A stretch of DNA of 64,000 nt, from positions 106,601,007-106,665,006 of the forward strand of contig OZ038382.1 of NCBI GenBank assembly GCA_964036045.1. Reading direction: 5' to 3'. The translations under genes were made by a program, and so were the position numbers. The DNA comes from Eutreptiella sp. 'Long Island Sound 2002'. Its lineage: Eukaryota > Euglenozoa > Euglenophyceae > Eutreptiales > Eutreptiaceae. Positions 1-11,023 of this stretch are shown here, piece after piece. Numbering within the stretch: position 1 is the stretch's first letter; each line of letters opens with the position of its first letter. The notes beneath the pieces were generated by a model, which was not told the origin of the DNA, ran no database searches, and worked only from the letters and a program-made list of their open reading frames with translations.

Positions 1-2350
1 GCCTCCCCGGCGTGTCTTTTGGCCCCGCGTTGGTGTGGTGCGCCCTGTCCGGTCCTGTCGCTCTCGGTGCTCCATTCGGCTTTCCCGTCACCGTGGTGCC
101 TTCCCCCACCCCGGGGGCTGCCCGGCTTTAGTGGGCGGCTGCGCGGGGCACGTTGAGGCCGGCCCAGAACCAGGCTCATTGTTCCTACCGCTGGCCCCTG
201 CCGAGGCAGGGGCGCTGGGCCCGCCCCGCATCGTACCCGTTCGGGGCCCCGCGATGGGGTTATCCCTGGCGGGTCCCTCCGGCTTCGGTCTTGGGCTGCG
301 TGCGCTGTGGTGGTTTGGCGTGGGTGGACCCGGTCACTGACGCGTCCGGTTTCCCGTACCGCCCGGCTTTCGACGGGGGACTTGGCCGGTGCACCGGGGA
401 TGTTTCGTGTGGATACCAACACCTCCTCTTTCAGGTCGGAGGATGCCACGCCCCGGTCCCGCGCGTCAGTGCCTGTGCGTGCTCTTTTTGGCTGGGTCGG
501 GCGGGCTGGCCTCCCGGGCGCGTTTTGGTGCGCCTCACCTTTCATTTGGCCGTTTTGTCCTCCGGGCAGGGGTTGCCTGTGCTTGGGTTTCGTTTTTTTT
601 GTTTCTTTGTGTTCCCCTTTATCCCCTTGCGCTCTCTAATCTCGCGCCCCCGATGTCTCCGGCAATTTGTGCTTTCCAGCCTTGGGTGCCGTGGCCTTGG
701 CGCCCTTCGTTTCCTCCTGCCCCCCCCCTTTTTTTTGTTTTTTTTGTCTTTCTTTCCCCCTTCCCCTCTTGCGTTTCCCGCCCTCTTGTGCTCCGCGCCC
801 CTTCTCTTGCTGGCTGTGGTGTTCTCCTGTCTGCGGCTGTGGGTGTCCTGCGCCTTGGGGTTGCGCAGTTTGCCCCCGCCCCCCCCCCTTTTTTTTTCCC
901 CACCCCACCGCGGTTCCGTTTGCATCGGTGTGTTGGCGCGTGCTGTTGCCCGCCGCTGTGCTATGTGCTGTGTGTGCCCTTGGGTGTTGTGCCGTGCCTC
1001 TCTTGCCCTCTCCCCTCTTTGCGGTGCTGCGCTGCCTGTGGTGGTCCAGTGTGCTCGCGTCATGCTGTTCCTTTGGTCTGTGCCGTTTCTGGCGCCCGGT
1101 GCTCTGGTGCGTTCCCGTGTGCTGCGCTATTTCCTGTGGTGTTCTGCAGTGTGGTGTTGTGCTGCAGTGCTGGGTGCGTGGTGTGCTGTGCTGCTGCGCG
1201 CCGTGCCGTCCTCTCGTGCATCCTGTCGTATTGTGCTGCGGCGCCACTTGTGCGCTGCTATGATGTGCTGTGCCGGCGCGCCTGTGTTGTCGTCCTGTGT
1301 TGTGCGGTCCTCTGCTGTTTTGCTCCTGCCTGCTTGCTTGCGGTTCTCGCCGCTTGCCCCCCCCCCCCCCTGGCGTGCGCTCTGTGCCATGTGCTGTCTG
1401 GTGTCGCCGTGTTGTGCTGCCCTTCTGTGTGGTGTTTTGCGGTGCCGTGTTGCTGTGTTCTGTGCTGTGTGTTTCGGTGTGGTGTCCCGTCTTGCTTTGT
1501 TGTGGCCTGCTCCACGCTGTGCGGTGAACTCTGTGTTGCGCCCTGGGTTGCTGCTGCGTGCTGTGCCGCGTCTTTGGTTTTGTTGTCCAGCCGCGTTGTT
1601 CGCGTTGTGGTTTGCTGTCTGGTTTTGCTTCGCAGTGCTGTGTGTTGTGTTGTGCTATGTTCCTGGGTGCTGTGCTGCGCCGCGTTGCTCCGCTCTGTGC
1701 TGTGCTGTTGAGCGCTGTGCTGTTTAGTGTCGTTCGTTTGGTGCCGTGGCTTGCTGTGTCGTGCTCTCCGGCGCTGTCTGTCGCCCTGGGGTCCTGGGCT
1801 TTCTGGCGCTGTGTTTTGTGGTGTTTCCCCCGCTGTGTGCTCTGTGCTGTGTGTGTGTTGCCGTGGTGTGGTGGTGTGTGCTGTTGTTCGCTGCTGTTCT
1901 TTGTGCTATGGTTGTTCACGGGTGTCTTGCTCTGTGTTCCCTGTCCCCCCTGCTCTGTGCGGCGCTGTGCTACGCTGTGCTGGTGCGCTTCCGTTGTGCT
2001 GCTCGTGTGGTCTTCGCGGTTTTCAGCGCCCGGTCCTGTGGTGTGTTGCTGTGTGTTGTGCTGTTGCTCGTGGTGTGCGATGGCGCGGTGCTGGGTCTTG
2101 GTGTCCGCGGTCGTCCTCTGGTGGCGTGTTTTGGTGCTGGTGTCCCTGTCTGGCCGCGTCGCCTGCTTCCCTGTGGTTGGTGTGGTTTGCTGCGCTCCCC
2201 TGCTCCCCTGTGCTGCGTTCTCTGATGATGAGCTGTCGTGTGGTGCTGTGCTGCCATGCTCTGCTGTGTTTTTGCGGCGCTGTTTGTGTTTCCTGTTTCT
2301 TTTCTCCTTGAAAAACCACTCCAAAACCCGTAAAATGTTTTTTCAGCTTC
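1..2350 (+). repeat. Pyrimidine/GTGCT-rich low-complexity block in the 5' LTR arm of T1
   Basis: The plus strand is strongly pyrimidine-biased, with T and C runs to about 1340 and then GTGCTGTGCT-like stretches to about 2290. Its reverse complement recurs at 37543-39560, including a less simple stretch at 150-560 that matches 39100-39540. The block leads into a recognisable LTR 3' end at 2924, so it is probably part of a very long LTR whose start lies outside the window. Long ORFs run through both strands here because A-poor DNA lacks stop codons. They are Cys/Leu-rich or Gln/His/Thr-rich and are not supported as genes. Confidence 0.7.
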
Positions 2351-2400
2351 TCTTTTTTGTTTTTTTTTTTCGAAAACAAAACAATTATACACGATCCAAC

Positions 2401-2924
2401 ACACCCGCGAGCAGTAAGACCATGTATGCTACTGTGACTTGCCTATTACACGTCAATCTTGATGTACTTGGGCTTGTAATTCTGCTTGTCGTTGTGAAAG
2501 TTGTTGGTGTCCATTGCTAAGGGCTACCCGCGTTCCCCCAGAACCGCCGCCTGAGCTGCAGGACAAGGGGAGTGATGGGCACGAGGGTGGGGAGGGAGGT
2601 ACATGAAGAAGATTAAGAAAAAGGGGGCAGGGCGCAACGTGAGGGGTCGTGGCGAGTTGTGAAACACTTTTGAGTTTTACGCGCTGCTCGCAACGCGTTT
2701 TTCTTTGGCTAGTTAAACGAAGAGGGGGACGGTGGTATGCTCCTACGAAGGTTAGGGTGCTTATCGCGTTACCTATTCACCTATTTCACGTCGAAAACAT
2801 TTTCGTCGTTTTTCTGCACGTTTTGCACCGCAATTGTTCGCCTAAGCGTTTTTTATTCTAATTAGCCTCATTTTCAGCTATTCAGAAACTTTTTTCGTCG
2901 TGTTTTAGCGATCTTTTTCTTTCA
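2401..2924 (+). repeat. 3' part (R/U5) of the 5' LTR of chromovirus T1
   Basis: This stretch is matched in inverted orientation at 36969-37500, including the shared words GTGTTTTA, CTATTCACCTATTT and CTAATTAGC. Similarity stops just past the terminal CA at 2923-2924, and a TGG-initiated primer-binding site follows three bases later. CA end, short spacer and TGG is the standard LTR/PBS layout. The LTR start is off the window; judged from the inverted copy, the LTR could be about 5 kb. No promoter could be assigned with confidence. Confidence 0.7.
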
Positions 2925-2927
2925 TTC

Positions 2928-2947
2928 TGGAACAGGACGCCAGCGCG
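2928..2947 (+). other. Primer-binding site of T1
   Basis: TGGAACAGGACGCCAGCG begins with the TGG that pairs with a tRNA CCA end and lies 3 bp after the LTR CA. The inverted LTR copy at 36969 has the related but not identical TGGCAACTGGGCGCATCGGG in the same place. The priming tRNA was not identified. Confidence 0.55.
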
Positions 2948-2969
2948 CGCGCGTTCTGGAGGTTGCAGG

Positions 2970-3245
2970 ATGCCAGTCTTTACAAATGGTAAAATCCAGG
3001 ATAGGTCAGGTAATGCCTTCAAATGTTTTCTAAGAACGGCAGCCGGGGTGATTGACCACAATTACACCGGTGAGGTTGATGTTTTAATTGGTAACATATA
3101 TTCTGAAGGTCATTGGGTGCGTGTAGGGGACACCATTGCGAAATTGGCCTCCGAGCTTCACGTGCCCCGGAAAATTCAGGAAGTCACTGAACTGGAGGTC
3201 ACAGAGCGTGGTGCAGGAGGATTAGGGTCCACAGACAGAGCATAA
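2970..3245 (+). CDS. dUTPase-like domain, N-terminally truncated, first coding segment of T1
   Basis: The 91-residue product contains four of the five trimeric dUTPase motifs in order: an RSG motif (residues 12-14, motif 2), GVIDHNYTGEV (26-36, motif 3, with the catalytic Asp at 29), GDTIAKL (53-59, motif 4) and RGAGGLGST (80-88, motif 5). Motif 1 (AGYDL-like) is missing, and nothing upstream in frame supplies it. The family hydrolyses dUTP to dUMP and pyrophosphate, which limits uracil in newly made cDNA. The ATG lies 22 bp after the primer-binding site, so this is the first coding segment of the retroelement. A TAA ends it, but the same frame continues into the T1 Gag/linker. Enzymatic activity is unlikely without motif 1. 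Confidence 0.82.
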   Translation: MPVFTNGKIQDRSGNAFKCFLRTAAGVIDHNYTGEVDVLIGNIYSEGHWVRVGDTIAKLASELHVPRKIQEVTELEVTERGAGGLGSTDRA

Positions 3246-3476
3246 TTTAAGGTATTTCCCTCCCCTACTAAGCCCCACTCAGCCTCCCGCCCTGAGAGAG
3301 CTCAAATTTCAGGATTCAGCCAAACCAATCTTGTGCCAGCTGTACCGGAGATATGTCTCTTGTTATGCACCTATATTTTCTCTTTATTGGCCGCATACAG
3401 CGCAAAACCCGAGAATGTTGCGTCGTCAACCGATTTTGACTCTGCAGCGCGTCAAGCGCTGGGGCTGGTATCAAGC
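3246..3476 (+). pseudogene. T1 Gag/linker region, part 1 (interrupted by TIR element)
   Basis: This continues the dUTPase frame after a TAA. An open stretch starts near 3333 and reads into ...ALGLVSS at the edge of the 2-kb TIR element. Past that element, at 5476, a frame resumes with SSLIQVLVSAFANRLE. The shared ATCAAGC target duplication joins the two halves into one uninterrupted frame. No Gag or protease motif is visible, and assignment to the Gag/linker region rests on position alone. Confidence 0.5.
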
Positions 3477-5475
3477 AGAGGGATGGTCTACAGAGTCTAC
3501 AGTGGTACCATGATAGTAACCGTATACCGGTATACTGGTATACAGGTATACAGGGTAAACACATAGTCTACAGAGGTCTACAGGTCGGTATACAGGTCTA
3601 CAGGTCTACAGAGAGTCTACAGAAAGTATACAGGTACCAAACTTGCGCTTTGAAACAAGAAGCAGAAACACAGCAAACGAACAGTGAAGCACAAAAAAGT
3701 AAACCATGTCAACTTCGCGCTTTTTGTAGGTCAGGCTTCAGTGTTTTCTAATCTCTTTCACTTCGTTTATACATTCCTTGCTAAGTTCAATCTTAGTTAA
3801 ATGTACCGGTCAAATGACTTGCCAATTGGAGTGCCAAATAACAAATTCTTTCGTTTCCAACAGCAAATGTTGTTGCACTACTCCAGAGTTTTGGGGGGGG
3901 GACAGTAGTATGCATGCATGCTATTAGTACAATAAAGTACGTGTAATGTATCGTATCATTCCGACACAGTACATGTATTGTAATGTACTATATCCACCCC
4001 AAACTCATGGGTCAAATTGAGCATCCTTTTCAAGACGGTCAAAAGATTTGAACAAGGGAACCCCATGGCATGCCTTTGCTGGAACAGTCCCATTGCTCTA
4101 AAACAGACCCTATCCATCGCTCAGACAGGCATGACTTGTCTTTGCTAGAACAATCCCATTCCTCTAAAATGGCTCAGGCTGGTTTTCCCAAAACTGCAAA
4201 GCAATGTTAGAACACTCGCCTGCAACCAATTTGAAAAACCTGCAAAAGGTTCCTGCAGCTAGGGGAAAATTCCGCATTGGTTTTCAAAGCCCGCAATGTG
4301 GCGTGCCTGTGCCTGTGCTTGTTAATGAGTGGTGTTCTTGTGTGGAGTGCTGGTGCAGATGTAGTGAGTGAGGTGCATAGCTGGTGAGTGAAAGTCCACC
4401 TCATAACTCGAAAACAACTTTTCCAAATAAAAGAATATAAACAAACAACAAAGCCTTCTAGGGACAGGGTCAACCCTGGCAAGCCTTGCACAAAGCAAAC
4501 AGTTACAAACCTGTGTTTTCTGAACAAAATCCATGTAATGGGGCGCTGAGAAACTGACAGCACCTTCTTCCCCTTGTGCTCCTCCTTCGTCTTCTTCGTC
4601 TTCCCTCTTCAGTCTTCCTCTCTTCTGCAGCATCTCAATCTTTTTCAGTCCTCTTCTTAACTTCCCTTTGATCTCTGTCGCCTCTTCCGCTCCTTCTTCT
4701 GTACCTTCACCTTCTTGTTCTCCTCATGTTCTTCCCTCCTGTTCTTCCTCTCTTTCTTCTTCACTTGCTTCTTGTGTCGCCCTGCACATGCAGAACAGAC
4801 AGAACATTTTGACCACTAATCTTAAACAAACAAAATTCAAAACAAATTCATTGCAAATTCTATAAAGTACCTTACATTTGCGCTTGCCAATGATTGTTTG
4901 CCAGGTAGTTGCTCAGCATTACGCGTGTATGTACGCCGTCTTGTTCCAACCCAGCCATGGATGCAGTGGATCTAGGCTCCATGTGCTAAGCAATGTGGGT
5001 AGGTGTATAGGGGTACATACCACTCCTCTGCAAAAAAATATTGTTCCCTCCATGACAATTTACTTTGCAAACTATATGCTCATATCAACACATATATGAC
5101 ATACATATGTGATATGCCCATCATTCCTTGCATCCATCCATCAAGTAAAACATATTTCTAGCTATTGGTGCTCGGAATGCATTTTATATACAAGAGTTGG
5201 ATTCATGGTCTACAGGTCTACAGGTCTACAGCCAAATTCTACCGACGCGGTCTACAGATCCGTATACCTATAGTATACAGCTAGTATACAGAGGTATACA
5301 GGTATACAGGTCTACAGGTCTACAGGTATACAGTCTCCGTATACCATACGTATACAGTCAGGAAGCCGTATACGGTATACAGTCTACAGGGTATACAGAG
5401 TATACAGATGGATTACACTTACTATCATGGTACCACGTATACAGTGGTATACAGGTCTACAGCCATCCCCCCGGA
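3477..5475. mobile_element. Non-autonomous TIR element with GTCTACAG/GTATACAG arrays
   Basis: The ends read GGATGG... and ...CCATCC. Just inside is an 18-bp perfect inverted pair at 3502-3519 and 5419-5436 (GTGGTACCATGATAGTAA and its complement). Degenerate tandem 8-9-mers of the type GGTCTACAG/GGTATACAG fill 3483-3640 and 5205-5466. The element is flanked by a 7-bp direct duplication, ATCAAGC, at 3470-3476 and 5476-5482, and removing it restores a T1 reading frame. The interior is AT-rich with no supported gene, although some short ORFs exist. A 7-8 bp duplication would suit hAT-like or Mutator-like families, but no transposase is present to decide. Confidence 0.75.
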
Positions 5476-6090
5476 ATCAAGCCTAATTCAGGTTTTGGTA
5501 TCTGCTTTCGCCAACAGACTTGAAGTCCCCAGTAGTGCGGACTTAGCCAACGGAGGCGGTCCGTCCGGTTCGGAGGATTATCCTCCTGTACCTGTTCAGA
5601 ATATCCCTGCTCTGATCCCAGTCCAACAAGTAGGATCAGGTATAGGCGGTGGTATGGACCGGGGGTGTCCATGGTCGATCGCGTCCGTCCACAGAAAAGG
5701 CGGAGTTTACCGGTACTGGACCGGATGTGACACTGGATGAACCGACAGGTAGCACGCTTACTAGGTTGGACGTAGAGGACGACCCCGCCACAAGGCCAAA
5801 CCCCAGGCCCAGCCCTTGGGGGCGGGCAGAGGCTTGTATAAGGTCCGTTCAGGTCACTGAGTTGGCGGCCGTAGCGTGTGCTAGTCTGGCGTTAACAGAT
5901 GTGGATCTAAGGGCAAATTCGGAGCTTTCTGAGTCTGAAGTCGGGAATAGTAACGGTTTTGACTCCCCTGACGGCAAAGGCGTCACACCCAATGGGTTAC
6001 TGAAGAGCCCTAAGGTTCTAAAGTCCTCAAAATGGGCTAGTGAGGCTCGAGGCACAGTCACTCATGTCCGGTCATCGTCCCGAGGGAAAG
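5476..6090 (+). pseudogene. T1 Gag/linker region, part 2
   Basis: This resumes the T1 frame after the TIR element (SSLIQVLVSAFANRLE, then a Gly/Ser/Pro-rich stretch), shifts frame near 5650-5740, and stays open to the LINE junction as an acidic, Ser-rich segment ending ...SSRGK. At the far side of the 28-kb LINE the T1 frame continues with CGKACHKG at 34137, so the join is in frame across the target duplication. The part upstream of RT would normally hold Gag and protease. No zinc knuckle and no DTG/DSG protease motif was found. Confidence 0.5.
6076..6090. repeat. Target-site duplication of LINE copy A, left
   Basis: CGTCCCGAGGGAAAG pairs with CATCCTGCGGGAAAG at 34131-34145, 12 of 15 identical. 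The T1 reading frame is continuous when one copy is removed, which supports a target-primed insertion of the LINE between these points. Confidence 0.65.
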
Positions 6091-6108
6091 GTAGGTAGGT
6101 AGGTAGGT
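6091..6108 (-). repeat. 3' tetranucleotide tail of LINE copy A
   Basis: Plus-strand GTAG repeats (about 4.5 units) correspond to an (ACCT)n tail on the element's sense strand, directly against the target duplication. Copy B ends in the same type of tail at 49769-49783. Short tandem tails instead of poly(A) are known in several LINE clades. Confidence 0.75.
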
Positions 6109-6544
6109 CTTCTCAGGACTGGAATTGCCCCCCAGGCTGGTCGTACCAAGGGGCTTTTGCTCACCGACCCACGGCCCTACTTCACGTGCCCCCAGAAAGC
6201 AGCTCCCCCACATGGGGGAAGGGCGCGGCCGCTTTGAGCAGTACCATACTGCGGGCTCTGCCCAGAGAGGTAACCCGTGTTCGACCGAAGCCTCACATTC
6301 CTCTCCTTCGGCGGATGATACGTGGGGGGGGGGTACCATCGCACATCGTCATCAACCTCCGGATTCAGGCGCCCTGGGGGTCCTTTAGGTACCCCCACCC
6401 CGGTTCGTTTTCAGTAGGCGTGAGACGACTTGAAAAAGCACATGCTATGGGACTTGCATGCCGTGACGCGTGCTCACGCCTCCTGACTCAGTTGAGCTTG
6501 CGCTCTCCCGGGGGGCTGGGGGCTTGCTGCTGTTTGTCAATGTT

Positions 6545-7330
6545 AGTTGGTCGGTTGCGTAATGGTACGGCTGCGGTGTTCTGTCGTGTCCGTAGGTATG
6601 GTGGTCGGCGGGTGTGGCGCATCACGGTGTGGCCTACCCGTTTGACGCTGTTCCCGTTTCGACCCTTGCAGGCCTGGCTGATTTAGTGTTGGCCAGCTTG
6701 TGTCTGGTCTGTTTATGGTCAGGTCGCGGCTGCAGCTTCTGTGTGGTTTGTGTGCGGTAGTCTCGGCCGCCTCATGGTCAGTTTGGTTAGCGGGGATCCT
6801 GTCGTGCTGCTGCCGGTGGTTGCACAGCCGGATGTTGTTCCTGTAGCCGGTTTGTTCGCGTAGGCGCCAGTTAGTCGCGTCTTGGGTCGTCTCATTGCAG
6901 CGTAGTGTAGTGTGTTTATGTGGGTCGGCCGGTTGTGTACTGGTAGAGTTGTGGTGTTCCGTTGTGTCCGTGGGCATGGTGGTAGGCGGGTGTGGCGCAC
7001 CATGGTGTGGCCCAGCCGTTTGACGCCGTTTCCGTCTCGACCCGTGCACGCCTGGCTGGTTTAGTGTTGGCAGGCTCGTGTGTGGTCTGTTTATGGTCAC
7101 GTCGCGGCTGCAGCTGCGCTGTGGTTGGTGCGCGGTGGTCTTGGCCGCTCCATGGTCAGCTTGGTTAGCGGGGGTTCCATCGCTCTGCTGCCGGATGTGC
7201 TTTGTGTAGCCGGTTGGTTCGTAGCGTAGTGTAGTGCGGTAATGGTGGTTGGTCGGTTGCGTATTGGAAGAGTTGCGGTGTGCTGTTGTGCTTGTGGATG
7301 TCGTGGTCGGCGGGCGCGGTGCATCACGGT
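6545..7330 (-). repeat. Tandem repeats in the LINE 3' UTR, copy A
   Basis: A unit of about 385 bp starts near 6545, again near 6934, and again, shortened, near 7247. Each begins TGGTCGGTTG or a close variant and contains TCATGGTCAG or a close variant. The same array occurs in inverted orientation in copy B (about 48330-49310), so it belongs to the LINE itself. The region 7330-8530 is GC-rich without a supported gene and matches copy B near 47540-48200. Confidence 0.7.
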
Positions 7331-8530
7331 CTGGCCGGGGAGGCGGATGTGCCTGGGTTCCCCGTGTGTTTCGCCGGCCGCGTAGGTTGTTACGTGCTGC
7401 CTGGCTACTGGTCTTGACCCCTCCGTGACCCCTGCTGAGAAAAGTTTTGGAAATTGGTACGGCATGCCCTGCCCTGCCCTGGAGCCAGCGTTACATGCAC
7501 AACTCGTCATACTGTACATCGCGGTGCCCGTCGGCTTTCCTTTCGGTCTCACTTGTGCCGATCGTATGCACACCCCCGTCGGTGGCAACGCCCCTTCGGT
7601 TCGCTATCCTTTTCAGGGCATCCCCGTGTTCCCTATAGGAGCCCCGGGGTGCTGTACCTGCGCGGTGATGCGGTGTTCGTGCTCAAGTCCGCTGCCCAGT
7701 TGCCGTGGCGCGGTTCACTGGCGCCGGGCTCGCTGTGTTCCGTGCCGTGCCGTGCTTTGCGGCCCTGGTGGTGTGCGCGTCGGTGTCCCAGGGATGTTGC
7801 CGGAAGTCAGGGTGGTTTGGCTTGGTGACTTGCCAGCCTTTGGCGTGGCGTGGCGGTTCTCTCGGCCTGCCATCGTTGTCGCCGCCACAAGCGTTCTGTG
7901 ATCCAGTGCCCTCGGGTTCAACGTTCTCAGAGGCCACGCGCATTGGTTCCCGTGTCACATTCGTCCCTCAACCCCCTGCCCTTGGATACAACATGCTCCC
8001 AGGTTGTGTGCCCTGACATTGGGACCCCATGTGCGCTGCCATGGGCGCCCCGTGACCTGGTACTCTGGTGTATGATTTTCTCGAAGGTCATGCCTGCCGG
8101 CGTTACATTCGTTCCTGGTCCCCCGCCGAGGGAGGTAACATTCTCGAGGCCTGATGTGCTCTGGTGTCAGGGAGCCCTGTATGGCGCGGCGGGCTGGGCT
8201 CGGCGTAACGTTCCCGTGTTCGCCGGGGGGAGCCGGCAGGCTCGTGGGTCTCGTGTGTTGGGCTGCATCCCCTGGCCCACCTCTTGTCTGGCTTGTGGAA
8301 AAGGGAGGTCAAGTGGAGGGATAGGTCAGTGTGGGGGCCCCCCTCTTGCTCCTTGATGCTGAAAGCTTTCGGGGCTGCGGAGAACGTGCCCCTTGCAACA
8401 TTCTCGCAGGTTATGTGATCTGAAGTTGCCCTAGTGGTGCCGCTGTGGGCGCCCTGTGACCTGGTGCCCTGGTGTATAACTTTCTTCGAGGTCATGCGTG
8501 TCGGATCTGGTAGCACATTCGTCCCTTCAC

Positions 8531-10121
8531 CTATGATTTTAGCAGCTGTTTTTCCCAAAAATTCAAAACGTCAACAAAAAGGGGATTTTCGCGAGAAATG
8601 ACCTAATCTTTGGTTTCTACGGCCCCAAAATAGGGGGGGGGGTCCTCCTACCCAGCTTTTGTCCAACAATATCCAAAAACCCTGAAATTTGGCCTATTTT
8701 GGGGTATTTTTGCCTGCTCTGGGCTGGTCCTGCAGAACAGTTCTGCACACCAGTGTACCCGCCTATAGAGAATTTTGGACGGAAATTGCGCTTTTGTTGG
8801 GATTCTATTGCCCCAAAATACGGATGGGGGGTTTCTCCCCACCCGAGCTTTCTCCTAAACCATCACAAACCCTGGAACTCGGCCTATTTTGGAGTACTTT
8901 TGTCTGTTGTGGGGTGGTGCTACAGAACAGTGCTGCACACCAGTATACCTGTATTCTATAGTATAGGCACAAAAATACCATGAAAAGAGGTTTTGTACCC
9001 AAAAGGACCAAAGGAAACCTTTTTTCTTTAATTCCGCACGCTCAAAATAGGAGAGGGGGGTTCCTCCTACCCGATTGTTCTCCAAAACTACACTATTTTT
9101 CGCCAAAAATACACAATCTTTGGCCATTTTTGGACTAAAACTGTTTTCTTCTGTGCTGACGGCCCTGCAACACCCAATAGGTTGCTCCAATACAATTCAA
9201 AACACATTTCACTGGGTTGGGCACCCTCAGAATAGGGTATGGGGGCCTAAAACTGAACCCATTCTTATGCACATACTATCATATTTTATGTAGTTATATT
9301 CATTCAAATGCATACAATACCAACCGGAGCCCCAAACATGTGTGTGGACGGTGATAGGTGATCAAAGCCCTACCTATGAACCATCTGGATATTGGACCAC
9401 AAACGGTGCAAAATAGGGCCAAAAACACCTCAAATGTTCATCGTTCATCCCATTCTTATGCACATACTATCATATTATATGTAGGACCTATCATACAAAT
9501 GCATACAATACCAACTCAAGCAACATGTGTGTGGACGGTGATAGGTGATCAAAACCCCACCTATGAACCATATGGATATTGGGCCCCATGGTGCATGACA
9601 AAGGGATGAATAGCCTAGAATAAAGGCAAACAATTGCTTTCCATATAGGCCTCTACCAATGGTGATGACAATTTGTTCATATATCACCTCTATACCACCT
9701 CTTACAGCCCTGTAAGGCCCTCTATATGGCCTCTATAGACCCTAAAACCATGTAAAGAAGTGGTTTTTGGGTAGAGAACCGTGAATTTCTCCAAATCTGT
9801 GCCTGCCAATCTGGATTTTTTTAGGTCAGCAGCAAGGTATTTATCTCGGGAACACGCTCAGGCCTTTACTTTGCTTCCATTTGCGAAAAAAAGTGGACTG
9901 TTTGGCGATTTTCCATTGCGCACGGCGGTCGGGAATCTGGGGCTCGCGTACGCGGCAGTTGCTGACAGTTTATCTGCGGCTCCAGCTTCAGCGCCAGCAT
10001 AATTTTGACAAAAATTTGAGAAAAACATAAAAACAACAGTACTACTGTGTACAGTTTGATATCGCGGTTCTGAAAATGTATGATTTGGAATCTTGGGAAA
10101 AAACAGCTGCTAAAATCATAG
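8531..10121. mobile_element. Non-autonomous TIR element A, inserted in the LINE 3' UTR
   Basis: Terminal inverted repeats of about 27 bp begin with CTATGATTTTAGCAGCTG at 8531 and end with its complement at 10121. The interior is AT-rich compared with the GC-rich LINE around it, holds tandem repeats, and has no transposase. Copy B of the LINE lacks it: the corresponding place is about 47491-47497, where the DNA reads straight through. The flanks CCTTCAC and CTGTGAC, against CCTTGAC at the empty site (read on the complement), suggest a decayed 7-8 bp target duplication. Confidence 0.75.
8634..9600 (+). repeat. Two tandem repeat families inside TIR element A
   Basis: The first family has units of roughly 190-230 bp starting near 8634, 8822 and 9050. 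Each opens with a G-run followed by TCCTCCTACCC or a variant, and the first two carry CAGAACAGT and GCACACCAGT. The second family has two units with period about 190 bp starting near 9258 and 9448, sharing TTATGCACATACTATCATA and GTGTGTGGACGGTGATAGG. No coding function is visible. Confidence 0.7.
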
Positions 10122-11023
10122 CTGTGACCCCCTGCCCTTGGAAGTAACATTCTCGAGGATTATGTCCTCTGACGTTCGGGGTTCCCGCATGGCGCGGTGG
10201 GCTGGGCTCGGCGTAATATATCCGTGTTTGCCGGCGGGAGCCGACGGGCCCGTGGGTCCCGTGTGTTGGGCTGCACCCCTTGGTCCACCTCGTGTCCGGC
10301 TTGTGGGAAAGGGAGGTCAGGCAGAAAGATAGATCTGTGTTTGGGTCCCCTTCCCGCCCCTTGACGTAGATGGGTCTTGGGGGCGTCGAGAGCGTGGCCC
10401 CCGTCCGGGGTATGTCAGAGGAATGGGCTCAGTGGGGCCATCGGGTTAATGTCCGTGCTCACTAGCACGGGTTGTAGGGCTACCAAGTCTGGCCCGCATC
10501 CGCGGGCGCCCGCTGCAGAAGTCAGGTAGACCAGTGCCACTCTCGCCAGTGCGCCGGATTGACAGGCGTCGGCAGGGTGCGCTGCGCGGCAGTGCGTCGT
10601 CGGGTTGTGCGGGGCGCCCTCGTGGGCAAGGTTGGCCTGCCCGGGGTCGTCGCGGCTTATGGCCGGTTCCTGAACCGCTAGTTTGAAGCCCATCGTCGGG
10701 GCCCCTGGTGGGGTGAGGCGGTCCCAAGGGTGCCGCGTTGTCTTCCCATTAGCGGGCAGCCGTCGTGGGGCGGGTGCCACGTGTGCGCGGCGGTGTGTTG
10801 TCTCATATCGCCTGCAGTGCCCTTACGGTTCTTGAAGGGTCCTCCGGCCGGTTGCCACGACTTAGAGGGTGCGGATAGCGGCCGGTCTGGTGCCCTTCCA
10901 CTGCCGGTGACCGGTTGCAGCGGGCAGGGCATGCGTGTGCCGGGCCGGGTGGGGCGCAGCGGTCCCGATGGTGTCGCCTCGCGTGGTAGTGGGGGCGTGT
11001 TCCCGGTTTCCACTCGTGCTGGG

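Noticed and set aside
153-2520. Long ORFs on both strands (up to about 560 codons)
   Set aside because: They run through pyrimidine-rich low-complexity DNA with few A residues. Products are Cys/Leu- or Gln/His/Thr-rich without motifs, and both strands are open.
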